Shown here: piece after piece, positions 41,650 to 50,718 of the stretch
Layout of the letters: each line of letters begins with the position of its first letter
Position numbering within the stretch: position 1 is the stretch's first letter
Assembly: GCA_934613645.1 (NCBI GenBank)
Contig: CAKTTC010000008.1
Span: 50,711-114,710 of the forward strand
Origin: an uncultured Opitutales bacterium
Lineage (GTDB): Bacteria > Verrucomicrobiota > Verrucomicrobiia > Opitutales > Intestinicryptomonadaceae
Length of the DNA stretch: 64,000 nucleotides
Direction: 5' to 3'
Notes under the pieces: model-generated
The model's database searches: none
What the model was told of the DNA's origin: nothing
What the model saw: the letters and a program-made list of their open reading frames with translations, nothing else
Translations under genes and position numbers: made by a program

Positions 41650-42945
41650 ATGAAAATGAAAACACTTTTGTATTCCGCATTTTTTCTGACGCTTTCCGCG
41701 CTGTTCGCGGCGGCGCAGCAGCAAACAGCGGCTTCAGCCGCGCCCGCGAAAAGCGACGCGCCCGAAGCGTTCGTTTTCGCAACGCGCCAAAACGAAAACC
41801 TCGATTTTGTTGCGTGCGTGCCGCCCAACAGGCTGACGGTTTCTTCGGCATACAAAATCTACAGGAACGAATACATTACGGTCTTTGCGTTTCTTGCAAA
41901 AATAGCCGACGCGGAATGCAAGTATGATTTTGTCTATTCGCTCTACATGATTGCCCCCGACGGAAGCAGGAGCGACGTTATAAAAAACAAGCGCGTTGCG
42001 GGAAAGCTCGCGCAAAAAAACGAGCTTCTGTTTTTGACGGACTCGCTGTATTTGATGTTCGAAAAATCCGACGCGTTGGGCGAATACAAATTCGAAATTG
42101 ACGTAAAGACGCCCGACGGGCGCGCCGTCTGCGAAAAAACGCACAAAATAATTCTCGCCGACGCCGACTTTGAGGCGGAAAAATTCGAAACGCCGAAAGA
42201 CTTTTTTGCGGCTCTGCAAAAATACTCGGAAGACGCCGCGCCCGAAAAGCTCTATTCGCTCTACAAGTCGGAACACGCAAACATTGTTTCCAAGCGCAAC
42301 GGAGTCGGCAAAACAATGCTGGTGTTTTTCAGGGAGGCGTTCAGGTCAAAGCCGTTTTTGCTGGACAGGTTGGCGGCGGAATTCGACACCGCTTCGGAGT
42401 GCGAAAGGCAGAACGGAATTCTGTTGTTTGCGTCGCTCGGCGAATTGAAGAAGCTTGACGGAAAGAGTCTGTCGGACTCGGAAAAAAGCCTCAAAAACGT
42501 TTCGTTCGGGGCGTTGGCGGCGATGAATTCGCCCTACGAAAAGCCGTTTTCGGCGGGTTCGTTCGATATGCTTTGGGGAGAATTCTACGCAAAGGGCAAC
42601 TACGCGCCGATAGAAAAAATAATGTCGTTTTTCGCGTATGAAAAGTCGGCGCAGACGTTCTTGGACGCGCTCAAAAGCGGAACGCACAAGCAGCTCGACA
42701 AAAAAACGACGCTTGAAGCCGCCGAATTTTTCTCGGCAACGTATTCCGTTTTGCGCAACATAAAAACGCGCTTGGCGGCGGCGTATATCGATTTCTACAT
42801 CATCAAGCACCCGTCCGAATTCCCCGCGGGAAAAGTAAAGCGCAACTTCGATTTGTGCGTTGAGTATCTCAAGTTCAAAACGGAAAGCGCGCGCAAAGCG
42901 GCGGCGGGAAAGGCGGCTGCGGCAAAGGCAAAAGCGGAAAAGTAG
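41650..42945 (+). CDS. Secreted protein of unknown function
   Basis: A 431-residue exported protein: signal peptide (MKMKTLLYSAFFLTLSALFAAAQ), an Ala/Gln linker, an apparent beta-sandwich region (about 45-170, e.g. YKIYRNEYITVFAFLAKIADAECKYDFVYSLYMIAPDGS and YKFEIDVKTPDGR, which resembles extracellular Ig-like folds), then an all-helical C-terminal half, ending in an Ala/Lys-rich tail (ESARKAAAGKAAAAKAK). I do not recognise the family. It is the likely first gene of a run with hpt, nfo and alkA: the hpt start is 1 bp after its stop. Confidence 0.6.
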   Translation: MKMKTLLYSAFFLTLSALFAAAQQQTAASAAPAKSDAPEAFVFATRQNENLDFVACVPPNRLTVSSAYKIYRNEYITVFAFLAKIADAECKYDFVYSLYMIAPDGSRSDVIKNKRVAGKLAQKNELLFLTDSLYLMFEKSDALGEYKFEIDVKTPDGRAVCEKTHKIILADADFEAEKFETPKDFFAALQKYSEDAAPEKLYSLYKSEHANIVSKRNGVGKTMLVFFREAFRSKPFLLDRLAAEFDTASECERQNGILLFASLGELKKLDGKSLSDSEKSLKNVSFGALAAMNSPYEKPFSAGSFDMLWGEFYAKGNYAPIEKIMSFFAYEKSAQTFLDALKSGTHKQLDKKTTLEAAEFFSATYSVLRNIKTRLAAAYIDFYIIKHPSEFPAGKVKRNFDLCVEYLKFKTESARKAAAGKAAAAKAKAEK

Positions 42946-42946
42946 T

Positions 42947-43480
42947 ATGGAAAGCCGCGTATTGTTCACCGAAGACGAAATCCGCGCGCGCGTGAAAACG
43001 CTCGGGCGCGAAGTTGCAAAATGGGCGCGGTCGGGCGCGGAAAGCGCGGAGGGAAACGTCTGCATGCTCTGGCTCGCGGAGGGGGCGTTCGTTTTTGCCG
43101 CCGACTTGGCGCGCGCGATTGACTGCGACATACGCGTGCGCTCGGTGCGCGCTTCGTCCTACGGAAACGCTTTCAAAAGCTCGGGAACTGTTTCGGTAAA
43201 CGCCGATTTTTCCGAATACAAAAATATGCGCGTGCTTATTGTAGACGACATTTTCGACACGGGCAGAACGCTTGCGGAAATCTCCCGCCGCCTCTTAAAA
43301 GAGGGCGCAACGGAAATAAAAACATGCGTTATGCTCAAAAAAAACACGCGCGAAAAACGGAATTTTCCGCCGCCCGATTTCTTCGGGTTCGAAATCCCCG
43401 ACGAATACGTTTTCGGCTACGGGCTCGACGCAGCGGAAAAATTCAGAAACCTCCCCGACATCAGATTCTACAAGGATTGA
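42947..43480 (+). CDS. hpt: Hypoxanthine/purine phosphoribosyltransferase
   Basis: A 177-residue type I phosphoribosyltransferase of purine salvage, converting hypoxanthine or guanine with PRPP to the nucleotide. The PRPP-binding motif is clear as VLIVDDIFDTGRTL (about residues 93-106), and the C-terminal PDEYVFGYGLDAAEKFRNLPDI is the characteristic HPRT ending. The ATG at 42947 follows the previous stop immediately; the longer overlapping frame upstream is basic and not family-like. nfo starts 5 bp downstream. Confidence 0.9.
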   Translation: MESRVLFTEDEIRARVKTLGREVAKWARSGAESAEGNVCMLWLAEGAFVFAADLARAIDCDIRVRSVRASSYGNAFKSSGTVSVNADFSEYKNMRVLIVDDIFDTGRTLAEISRRLLKEGATEIKTCVMLKKNTREKRNFPPPDFFGFEIPDEYVFGYGLDAAEKFRNLPDIRFYKD

Positions 43481-43484
43481 CGCA

Positions 43485-44315
43485 ATGAAAATAGGCTCGC
43501 ACATATCGTTTTCAAAAGGCTACAGGCAAATGGCCGAAGACGCGCTTTCAATCGGCGCAAACGCCTTCCAGTATTTCAGCAGAAACCCGCGCGGCGGCAA
43601 AATGAAGGACTTCGACGCCGAAGACGCCCGCGAAATGCTGCAAATTACAACCCGCAACAACTTCGCCCCGTTCCTCGTCCACGCGCCGTATGTATACAAC
43701 CCCTGCGCCGCCGACGAAAGCCTGCGCGACTTTGCAAAAACCGCCATGCGCGAAGACCTGCAACGCCAGCAGCAAATACCCAACAGCCTGTATGTGTTCC
43801 ACCCCGGAAGCCACGTCGGGCAGGGCGCGGAGACGGGCGCGCGCAAAATCGCCGAAGTGCTCGACGCCGTTTTCTTCGACGGACTGCAAACTACGATACT
43901 GCTTGAAACAATGTCGGGCAAGGGCACGGAAATGGGGCGTTCATTCGAAGAGCTTGCCGACATAATTTCGCGCGCAAAATGCGGCGGAGAACTCGGCGTG
44001 TGTTTCGACACCTGCCACACGTTCTCGGCGGGCTACGATATTGTAAACGACCTCGACGGCGTGCTTGAACATTTCGACGCAACGCTCGGGCTTTCGCGCC
44101 TCAAGGCAATACACCTCAACGACAGCATGACGCCCTTCGGCGCGCACAAAGACCGCCACGCGCGCATAGGAGAGGGCGAAATAGGGCTTGAGGCGATTGT
44201 GCGCATAATAAACCACCCCAAGTTGCGCGAGCTGCCGTTCTATCTTGAAACGCCGAACGAGCTTGACGGATACGCGCGCGAAATTGCACTGCTGCGCGGA
44301 AAATACGGAAAATAA
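43485..44315 (+). CDS. nfo: Endonuclease IV (AP endonuclease)
   Basis: Zn-dependent TIM-barrel endonuclease that cleaves DNA at abasic sites in base-excision repair. The 276-residue protein carries KIGSHISFSKGY (His near 6), VHAPYVYN, VFHPGSHVG, ILLETMSGKGTE, GVCFDTCHTFSAGYD, HLNDS and HKDRHARIGEGEIG, which together supply the tri-zinc ligands of the family. It sits directly before the AlkA-type glycosylase gene with a 1-bp gap. Glycosylase and AP endonuclease act in consecutive steps, so this is a functional base-excision repair pair. Confidence 0.96.
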   Translation: MKIGSHISFSKGYRQMAEDALSIGANAFQYFSRNPRGGKMKDFDAEDAREMLQITTRNNFAPFLVHAPYVYNPCAADESLRDFAKTAMREDLQRQQQIPNSLYVFHPGSHVGQGAETGARKIAEVLDAVFFDGLQTTILLETMSGKGTEMGRSFEELADIISRAKCGGELGVCFDTCHTFSAGYDIVNDLDGVLEHFDATLGLSRLKAIHLNDSMTPFGAHKDRHARIGEGEIGLEAIVRIINHPKLRELPFYLETPNELDGYAREIALLRGKYGK

Positions 44316-44316
44316 A

Positions 44317-44904
44317 ATGTATTACAAAATCACAAAAAATGCCATTGAGTATCTTTCAAAAGCAGACGCAAAACTGGGGGATTTCATAAAGGCGCGCGGG
44401 GAAGTCAGGCGGACAATGTTCCCCGACGCGTTCGAGTGTTTTGTCTGCGCAATAGCCGCCCAGCAAATTGCGGGCGCGGCGGCTGCAAAAATTTTCGAGC
44501 GCATAAAAAACGAAATGGGCGGAAAAATCGACGCGCAAAAAATGATTTGCCTCGGCGAAGAACGCCTGCGCGCCTGCGGGCTTTCAGCAACAAAGGCCGC
44601 GTGTATTTTAAGCGTGTCGGCCGACGTGGCGCAGGGCAGACTCGACTTCGAAAAACTCGCCCGCGCCGACGAAGCGGAACTCTCCAAAACGCTGCTTAAA
44701 ATCAGGGGCGTGGGCGGCTGGACGGTGGAAATGATGTCGATTTTCGCGTTCGGCAAGAACGACGTTTTCAGCACAAAAGACTTCGGCGTCAGAAAGGGCT
44801 TTTGCAAGCTGCACGACATCGCCGAGATTTCGGAATACAAAAAGCTCTACAGTCCGTTCGGAACGGCGGCGTCAATCTACATGTGGGAGTTGGCAAAGGA
44901 TTGA
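44317..44904 (+). CDS. DNA-3-methyladenine glycosylase II-type (AlkA-like) HhH-GPD protein
   Basis: A 195-residue helix-hairpin-helix base-excision glycosylase. Features are the CAIAAQQIAGAAAAKIFERI segment near residue 45, the hairpin LKIRGVGGWTVEMMSIFAFG (about 125-144) and the catalytic Asp in FSTKDFGVRKG (about 150-156). It lacks the N-terminal domain of E. coli AlkA, like many bacterial short forms. The ATG at 44317 lies 1 bp after the nfo stop, so the two repair genes are coupled. Confidence 0.88.
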   Translation: MYYKITKNAIEYLSKADAKLGDFIKARGEVRRTMFPDAFECFVCAIAAQQIAGAAAAKIFERIKNEMGGKIDAQKMICLGEERLRACGLSATKAACILSVSADVAQGRLDFEKLARADEAELSKTLLKIRGVGGWTVEMMSIFAFGKNDVFSTKDFGVRKGFCKLHDIAEISEYKKLYSPFGTAASIYMWELAKD

Positions 44905-44907
44905 CTT

Positions 44908-44936
44908 TTGCGGCGTTTGCCGCCACAATTTTTTTG
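44908..44936 (+). terminator. Likely terminator of the hpt-nfo-alkA unit
   Basis: GCGGC (44910-44914) pairs with GCCGC (44919-44923) around a four-base loop, and seven T follow shortly after (44929-44935). The stem is short, so this is a moderate call. Confidence 0.5.
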
Positions 44937-44960
44937 CAACTTTCTAAACGGCGCAAACGT

Positions 44961-44966
44961 TATAAT
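44961..44966 (+). promoter_or_regulatory. Consensus -10 element ahead of macA
   Basis: A perfect TATAAT lies 23 bp before the macA ATG at 44989, and GGGAGGA (44974-44980) gives a strong ribosome binding site. The best -35 nearby, TTGCAA at 44934-44939, is 21 bp away, longer than optimal, so either a weak -35 or an activator is implied. Confidence 0.5.
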
Positions 44967-44988
44967 ACAAATCGGGAGGAATTTTTTT

Positions 44989-46275
44989 ATGAAAAAAATT
45001 GCAATATTACTATGTATCGCAGCGGTAGCTGCGGGCGGATATTTCGCATTCTGCGGGCAAACGCAGGAGCAGATTTTGTTCAAGACGGTGAAGGTCGAAC
45101 GCGGAGATGTCGTCAAGCAAATCGAGGCGACGGGCACGGTAGAACCCGAAGACTTGGTTGACGTGGGCGCGCGCGTTTCGGGCGAAATTGTTTCGTTCGG
45201 CAAAGACAAAAACGGCGCGGAGCTTGACTTCGGTTCGGTCGTAAAAGAGGGCGACGTTATGGCTCTGATTGACGACAAAATTCCGCAGACAAACCTCCAG
45301 CAGGCAAAGGCGAATCTTCAGCAGGCAAAGGCAAACCTCTCCCAAGCGCAGGCCGACTTGCTTGTAAAGGAGGCTGCCGCGCGCAAGGCCGAGCGCGACT
45401 GGAAACGCGCCGAAACGCTCGGCGTTTCCGAAGCACTCTCGCAGGCCACTTTTGACGACTACCTTTCAACTTGGGAAAAGGCAACCGCCGAAGTAGCTTC
45501 GGCAAAGGCAAAAATACTTTCGGCCGAGGCGTCGATTTCTTATTCGCAGGCGTCGCTTGAAACGGCGCAGAGAAACCTCGAATACTGCGTTATCAAAGCT
45601 CCCGTTGACGGCGTAATAATTTCGCGCGAGGTAAACGTGGGGCAGACGGTCGTTTCAAGCATGAACGCAAGCAGCCTGTTTTTGCTGGCAAAAGACCTCA
45701 AAAAAATGGAGGTGTGGGCGTCGGTAAACGAGGCGGACATAGCCAACATAAAAGTGGGGCAGCCCGTAAAGTTCAATGTAGACGCCCGCCCGAGGGAGTC
45801 GTTCGACGGCAAGGTCGGGAAAATCCGCCTGAACGCAACGATGTCGCAAAACGTGGTAACATACATTGTGGAGGTTGTTGCCGACAACTCCGACGGCCGC
45901 CTTATGCCGTATCTGACGGCCAATTTGTATTTCGAAGTCAACAGGCAAAAAAACGCCCTGTTTGTGCCCAACGCCGCGTTGCGCTGGAAACCCTCGCGCG
46001 AACAGGTTGCCGAAGACGTCGACTTCGACAATCTCCCGCAAGCCCGCCGCGTGTGGGTGGAAAACGGTGCGGGGAAAGTGCGCCCCGTGGAAGTCAAAGT
46101 CCTGCTCAACAACGACTCCGTAAGCGCGATTGAAGCCCCGCTCAAGGAGGGCGACGGCGTGGTAATAGGCGTGGACGAATCGGTCTCGGCAAAGACCGCG
46201 AACGCAAACCCGTTTATGCCGAAAATGCCGACGCGCAAAAAATCGGTAAACTCGTCAAAAACGGCGCAACAATGA
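44989..46275 (+). CDS. macA: MacA-like periplasmic adaptor (HlyD/RND membrane fusion protein)
   Basis: A 428-residue membrane fusion protein that links an inner-membrane ABC pump to an outer-membrane channel. An N-terminal signal anchor (MKKIAILLCIAAVAAGGYFAF) is followed by the lipoyl/barrel-sandwich halves (VEPEDLVDVGARVSGEIV and NLEYCVIKAPVDGVIISREVNVGQTV), a coiled-coil hairpin in between (about 90-190, QQAKANLQQAKANLSQAQADL), a beta-barrel domain and a membrane-proximal domain. The ATG at 44989 has an ideal GGGAGGA site. Its stop overlaps the ATPase start (ATGA), so the export operon is translationally coupled. Confidence 0.9.
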   Translation: MKKIAILLCIAAVAAGGYFAFCGQTQEQILFKTVKVERGDVVKQIEATGTVEPEDLVDVGARVSGEIVSFGKDKNGAELDFGSVVKEGDVMALIDDKIPQTNLQQAKANLQQAKANLSQAQADLLVKEAAARKAERDWKRAETLGVSEALSQATFDDYLSTWEKATAEVASAKAKILSAEASISYSQASLETAQRNLEYCVIKAPVDGVIISREVNVGQTVVSSMNASSLFLLAKDLKKMEVWASVNEADIANIKVGQPVKFNVDARPRESFDGKVGKIRLNATMSQNVVTYIVEVVADNSDGRLMPYLTANLYFEVNRQKNALFVPNAALRWKPSREQVAEDVDFDNLPQARRVWVENGAGKVRPVEVKVLLNNDSVSAIEAPLKEGDGVVIGVDESVSAKTANANPFMPKMPTRKKSVNSSKTAQQ

Positions 46276-46967
46276 GCCTGATAGAGCTGAAAGACATCAG
46301 AAAAACCTACGTCATGGGCGACATTCTGCTGCCCGTGCTCAAGGGAGTTTCGCTGAAAATCGAAAAGGGCGAAATGGTCGCGCTAACGGGCGTTTCGGGC
46401 TCGGGCAAAAGCACGCTGATGAACATTCTGGGGTGTCTCGACCGCCCCACTTCGGGCGAATATTGGCTCGACGGGACGGAGGTTTCGAAGCTCGACAACG
46501 ACGCCCGCGCCGACATAAGAAACAAGAAAATCGGCTTTGTGTTCCAGAATTTCAACCTGCTTGCGCGCACAACCGCGCTTGAAAACGTGATTATGCCGCT
46601 GGGCTATACCGCCGCGCATATGAGCCAAAAACAGATGGAGGCGGCGGGCAAGGCAATGCTTGAACGCGTCGGGCTTGCCGACAGAATGGACCACGAGCCT
46701 TCGCGCCTTTCGGGCGGGCAGCAGCAGCGCGTAGCAATAGCCCGCGCGCTTGTGAATATGCCCAAAATTCTTTTCGCCGACGAACCGACGGGAAATCTCG
46801 ACACTAAAATGAGCGAGGAAATCATGCGCCTTTTCCGCGAAATCAACGAAAAAGACGGCGTAACGGTGGTGCTTGTAACGCACGAAATGGACGTTGCCGA
46901 AAGCGCAAAAAGAATAGTAAAACTCAAAGACGGCGAAATATCGTCGGACTACCCCGTGCAGAAATGA
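46272..46967 (+). CDS. MacB-type ABC transporter ATP-binding protein
   Basis: A 231-residue ABC ATPase of the MacB/LolD/FtsE class: Walker A GVSGSGKST (about residues 38-46), Q-loop FVFQNFNLLARTTALENV, signature LSGGQQQRVAIARAL and Walker B ILFADEPTGNLD, plus the H-loop His in VTHEMD. It pairs with the adjacent permease, whose start overlaps its stop by four bases. In E. coli MacB, ATPase and permease are fused; here they are separate genes. Confidence 0.94.
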   Translation: MSLIELKDIRKTYVMGDILLPVLKGVSLKIEKGEMVALTGVSGSGKSTLMNILGCLDRPTSGEYWLDGTEVSKLDNDARADIRNKKIGFVFQNFNLLARTTALENVIMPLGYTAAHMSQKQMEAAGKAMLERVGLADRMDHEPSRLSGGQQQRVAIARALVNMPKILFADEPTGNLDTKMSEEIMRLFREINEKDGVTVVLVTHEMDVAESAKRIVKLKDGEISSDYPVQK

Positions 46968-48313
46968 AAAAATACCGCATAATAAAATCGGCGTTAATCG
47001 CCATCTGCCGCAACCCGATGCGCACGTTTTTGACGACGCTCGGAATTGTAATCGGCATTTCGTCGGTAATCACGCTTATGGAAATAGGCGCGGGCGCGCG
47101 GGAGATGATGTCGAAAAACTTCGCGCAAATGGGGGCAAACACAATCCGCGTTTTCCCCGGAACTGTGGCGCGCAGGGGCGTAAGCTCGGGTGCGGCGTCG
47201 TGGGTGAGCCTTACAGTGGCCGACCTGAACGCGATTCTCAAAAACTGTCCGCACGTAAAAGAGGGCACGCCGTTTTTGTCGGTCAGAGGGCAGATTATTT
47301 ACGGCGGCAAAAACTGGAGTCCGTATTTCATCAACGGCGTAAACGAAAAGTATTTCGACATAGGCGGCTGGAAAATCGAAGAGGGCGAACCCTTCACAGC
47401 GGGGCACGTCCGCCGCGGCGCAAAAGTATGCGTTGTGGGCGAAACCATTGTGCGCGAACTCTACGGCGGCGAAAGCCCCGTCGGCAAGGAAATCAGAATA
47501 CAGAACGTTGTTTTCAAGGTCATAGGCGTGCTCAAAAGCAAGGGCGCAAACATGATGGGCATGGATCAGGACGACTGCGTTCTTGCGCCGTGGACTGCCG
47601 TTAAAATGCGCCTGCGCGGCGCGGGCAGCACATCAATCAGCGCGGCTTCGACCACGACTGTTGTGGGCTCTACAACTTCCGCCACCGACACATACGTCGG
47701 CAGCGTAAACTTCTACGCCCCCGCCCTCTCGAATATGCCGCCCGTGCGCTTTTCAAACATCGACAGCATAATGCTGCAAACCACGAGTGCGGACGACGTT
47801 TACAAGGCGATTTCGGAAGTCGGGCAGGCGTTGCGCGTTTCGCACAAGCTCGCGCCCGAAATAGACGACGACTTCAGAATAAGGGCGATGGCGGAATTCG
47901 CCGACATGATGAAGTCGAACGCGGCGACGACAACCAATCTGCTGCTGTGTGTGGCATTCATTTCGCTGATTGTAGGCGGCGTGGGAATTATGAACATAAT
48001 GCTGGTGTCGGTGTCGGAACGCACGCGCGAAATAGGGCTGCGAATGGCGGTAGGCGCGCGCGGCAGCGACATTCTGCGGCAGTTCCTGATTGAGTCGGTG
48101 GTGATATGCCTGTTCGGCGGAATAGTCGGAATTGTGGTGGGGCATTTGTTCTCGATAGTGATGTCGAGTTTTATGGGTTGGCCGGTATCGTTTTCGTATT
48201 CGGCCGTTGTGATATCGTTCGGGGTGTCGTCTTTGGTGGGGGTTGTTTTCGGCTACTATCCCGCTTGGAAGGCGGCGCGGCTCGATCCAATAGAAGCGTT
48301 GCGCTATGAATAA
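46964..48313 (+). CDS. MacB-type ABC transporter permease
   Basis: A 449-residue permease with the MacB topology: one N-terminal membrane helix (MRTFLTTLGIVIGISSVITLMEIG), a large periplasmic MacB_PCD domain (about residues 55-310), and three C-terminal helices of the FtsX domain (LLLCVAFISLIVGGVGIMNIMLVSVSERTREIGLRMAVGARGSDI..., ending PAWKAARLDPIEALRYE, the family's typical C-terminus). A Ser/Thr/Ala-rich stretch near residues 220-245 interrupts the periplasmic domain. With MacA and the outer-membrane factor it forms a complete tripartite exporter for peptides, macrolides or lipids; the actual substrate is unknown. Confidence 0.93.
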   Translation: MKKYRIIKSALIAICRNPMRTFLTTLGIVIGISSVITLMEIGAGAREMMSKNFAQMGANTIRVFPGTVARRGVSSGAASWVSLTVADLNAILKNCPHVKEGTPFLSVRGQIIYGGKNWSPYFINGVNEKYFDIGGWKIEEGEPFTAGHVRRGAKVCVVGETIVRELYGGESPVGKEIRIQNVVFKVIGVLKSKGANMMGMDQDDCVLAPWTAVKMRLRGAGSTSISAASTTTVVGSTTSATDTYVGSVNFYAPALSNMPPVRFSNIDSIMLQTTSADDVYKAISEVGQALRVSHKLAPEIDDDFRIRAMAEFADMMKSNAATTTNLLLCVAFISLIVGGVGIMNIMLVSVSERTREIGLRMAVGARGSDILRQFLIESVVICLFGGIVGIVVGHLFSIVMSSFMGWPVSFSYSAVVISFGVSSLVGVVFGYYPAWKAARLDPIEALRYE

Positions 48314-49730
48314 AATTACGTCTTTTACATCTGTTGCAATTCCGCTGTTCGCGCTTTCGGCGTGCATGGTAGGCCCCGACTACGAACAGCCCGAACGCGC
48401 CGCCGCTGCGGCGTGGAGCAATGCCGACACGTCTTCGGCAATAACCGACACAAACGGGCGTTCTGCCGCCGAGCTTGTCGACTGGTGGAAGCTCTTCGGC
48501 GACGCCGACTTGGACTGGCTCATTCAGCAGGCAATCAAAACCAATTTCGATTTGGAAACGGCGCGCGCGCGGCTCGAGCAGGCAAAGGCTACTTTGGCAA
48601 TCAAGCGCAGCGGGCTGTTCCCGCACCTCGATGCCGACGCCTCAATGCGCGAGGGTGCAAAACCGCTCTGGGGCGGCGCGGACGACTCCTACGGGGTCTC
48701 GGCAACCGCCGCGTGGGAAATAGACATTTTCGGCGGAGTGCGCAGGTCGGTTGAGTCTTCCGTAGCCGACTACAAGGCGGCGTTGGCCGACGAGATTGCC
48801 ACGCGCGTGAAAATTTCCGCCGACGTTGCGCAGGCGTATTTCAAATACCGCGCCTACCAAACCGAATTGCGCATCACCGAAGACAATCTCAAAGCGCAAA
48901 CCAAAACCTACGAAATCACCAAGCAGCGCAAGGCAAACGGCTTTGTTTCGCAGCTCGACGTTGTGCGCGCGGCGGCGGAGGTTTCAAGCACGAACGCACA
49001 GCTGCCGAAAATACAAATGGACGAACGGCTTGCGCTGAACGCGCTTGAGTATTTGGTGGGAGTGCAAAGCGGAACGTTGCGCGAAAGGCTTGCGGAGGAA
49101 AAACCGCTGCCGAAGCTGGAAACGTTCATTCCCGCGGGCGTGCCCGCGCAAATGCTTGAACGACGCCCCGACATCATAGTTGCCGAGCACAAAATACACG
49201 CCGCGGTTGCGGCTGTCGGAGAGGCCACCGCCGATATGTATCCGAAATTTTCCATAACGGGCACAATTTCCTACGACGCCCCGAAATTCAACCGGCTTCT
49301 CAACAATCCATACGGGTCGTGGTCGGTAGGGCCTACGGCTACTTGGAACATTTTTCAGGCGGGCAAAACAGTCGCCAACATAAAGCTAAAAGAGGCGGTG
49401 GTGAAAGAGGCGCGCGTTTCGTGGCAGTCGAAAGTTTACGGCGCGGTGAAGGAGGTTGAAGACGCGCTTGTTTCGGCGGGCAAGGAGCGCGAGCGGATAG
49501 AGCTTATAAACACGCTTGTTGCCGACAACCAAAAGGCGTTCGAGCTTTCAAAAAAGCTCTACTCGGCGGGCGAGATAGAATTTCTCGATTTGCTTGTGGC
49601 GCAAAGGTCGCTGTTGCAGTCGCAGCAAAATCAGGTTTCGTCGAGAATGCAGTTTGTAAGCTACATTGCGGCGTTGTATAAGTCGCTCGGCGGCGGCTGG
49701 GACATTGCCGAGCTTGAGCAGGCAAAGTAG
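48306..49730 (+). CDS. Outer-membrane efflux lipoprotein (NodT/OprM-type, TolC family)
   Basis: A 474-residue outer-membrane channel of the RND/MacAB type. The N-terminus has a lipoprotein signal with the lipobox LSAC (Cys at residue 20), followed by MVGPDYEQPERAAAAAW, the NodT-family opening. Two repeated coiled-coil/beta halves follow, with the usual PDIIVAEHKIHAAVAAVGEATADMYPKFSITG and GPTATWNIFQAGKT. Its start overlaps the permease stop by 8 bp, completing a four-gene export operon. Confidence 0.94.
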   Translation: MNKITSFTSVAIPLFALSACMVGPDYEQPERAAAAAWSNADTSSAITDTNGRSAAELVDWWKLFGDADLDWLIQQAIKTNFDLETARARLEQAKATLAIKRSGLFPHLDADASMREGAKPLWGGADDSYGVSATAAWEIDIFGGVRRSVESSVADYKAALADEIATRVKISADVAQAYFKYRAYQTELRITEDNLKAQTKTYEITKQRKANGFVSQLDVVRAAAEVSSTNAQLPKIQMDERLALNALEYLVGVQSGTLRERLAEEKPLPKLETFIPAGVPAQMLERRPDIIVAEHKIHAAVAAVGEATADMYPKFSITGTISYDAPKFNRLLNNPYGSWSVGPTATWNIFQAGKTVANIKLKEAVVKEARVSWQSKVYGAVKEVEDALVSAGKERERIELINTLVADNQKAFELSKKLYSAGEIEFLDLLVAQRSLLQSQQNQVSSRMQFVSYIAALYKSLGGGWDIAELEQAK

Positions 49731-49755
49731 CCGAAGCAGTGTGCGGCGGCAAGAA

Positions 49756-49784
49756 GGCGGGGCGTCAGCGTTCCGTCTTTTTTT
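49756..49784 (+). terminator. Terminator of the export operon
   Basis: GGCGGGGCG (49756-49764) and CGTTCCGTC (49769-49777) form a 9-bp stem that includes G-T pairs, with a four-base loop and seven T. It lies 26 bp after the stop at 49730 and overlaps the 3' end of the convergent ribF gene. Confidence 0.65.
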
Positions 49785-50715
49785 GTTGCGCAAGAGCCTG
49801 CGCGGCTAATTTGTCGCACTTTATCTGGCGCACGAGTGCGTCGAGCGATTCGAATTTCCGCTGCGGGCGCAGGAATTTTTTCAGCCGTATTTCGACTTTT
49901 TCGGGCGCGCCGAAATCGACATTTTTAAACAGGTTCATCTCCACAAGCGGCTCGGTTTTTCCCACTGTGGGCGACGTTCCGTAGTTGGCAACCCCCGCGT
50001 ATTTGCGCCCCGTTTTCACGCGCCTAAGCTCCGCAAAATACACGCCGAACTTCGGCTTGCAGTCGGGATTCCACGGCAGGTTGAGCGTGGGGAAGCCTAT
50101 TTTGCGCCCCAGTTTTTTGCCGCCTTTGAGCGCGCCCGAACATTTGTAGAAATCGCCGCGCATTTCGGCAAAAGCCGCCATATTGCCAGCGCGGACGGCG
50201 TTGCGCATTTCGGAGGAGCTCACCCTGCGGCCGTCGGGCAAAAACACGCCGTTTGCGCTGATGTATTGCCAGCCGTATTTTTTGGAGAGAGCGCGCAACG
50301 TGCGGGCATTGCCCTCCGCGCCGCGCCCGAACACAAAGTTATACCCCGTAACGATTCCCTTGAGGTTGGGAAATTTTGCGGCGAGCATTTCGGCAAATTC
50401 GTCGGGAGTGAGGGCGGCGAATTTTTTTGTGAACTTTTTCACGAAAACTTTTTCAACGCCCGCTTCGGCGAAAAGTTCGGCTCTGAACTTGCCCGAAAAC
50501 AGCATTTCAACGGGCGGTCTGCCCATGTCGATAACCGCCGAGGGGTGGGGCGAAAACGTCAACACGCACACTGCCGCACCGTGTTTTTTCGCCAAGCGTT
50601 TCGCCAAGCCGACAACCTTTTTATGCCCCTTGTGCAGACCGTCGAACATACCGACCGCCAGAACGCACTTGCGGCGAAACGCGGCGGTGTCTTCGATATT
50701 TTCGACATTCTTCAT
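49765..50715 (-). CDS. ribF: Bifunctional riboflavin kinase/FAD synthetase
   Basis: A 316-residue two-domain enzyme making FMN and FAD. The N-terminal nucleotidyltransferase has GMFDGLHKGHKKVV (about residues 22-35) and SSSEMRNAVRAGNM; the C-terminal flavokinase has KKLGRKIGFPTLNL (about 200-213) and the YAGVANYGTSPT motif. It is the last gene of the nusA-infB-rbfA-nrnA-truB-ribF operon, starting 3 bp after truB, a common arrangement in bacteria. Confidence 0.95.
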   Translation of the reverse strand: MKNVENIEDTAAFRRKCVLAVGMFDGLHKGHKKVVGLAKRLAKKHGAAVCVLTFSPHPSAVIDMGRPPVEMLFSGKFRAELFAEAGVEKVFVKKFTKKFAALTPDEFAEMLAAKFPNLKGIVTGYNFVFGRGAEGNARTLRALSKKYGWQYISANGVFLPDGRRVSSSEMRNAVRAGNMAAFAEMRGDFYKCSGALKGGKKLGRKIGFPTLNLPWNPDCKPKFGVYFAELRRVKTGRKYAGVANYGTSPTVGKTEPLVEMNLFKNVDFGAPEKVEIRLKKFLRPQRKFESLDALVRQIKCDKLAAQALAQQKKTER

Positions 50716-50718
50716 CGG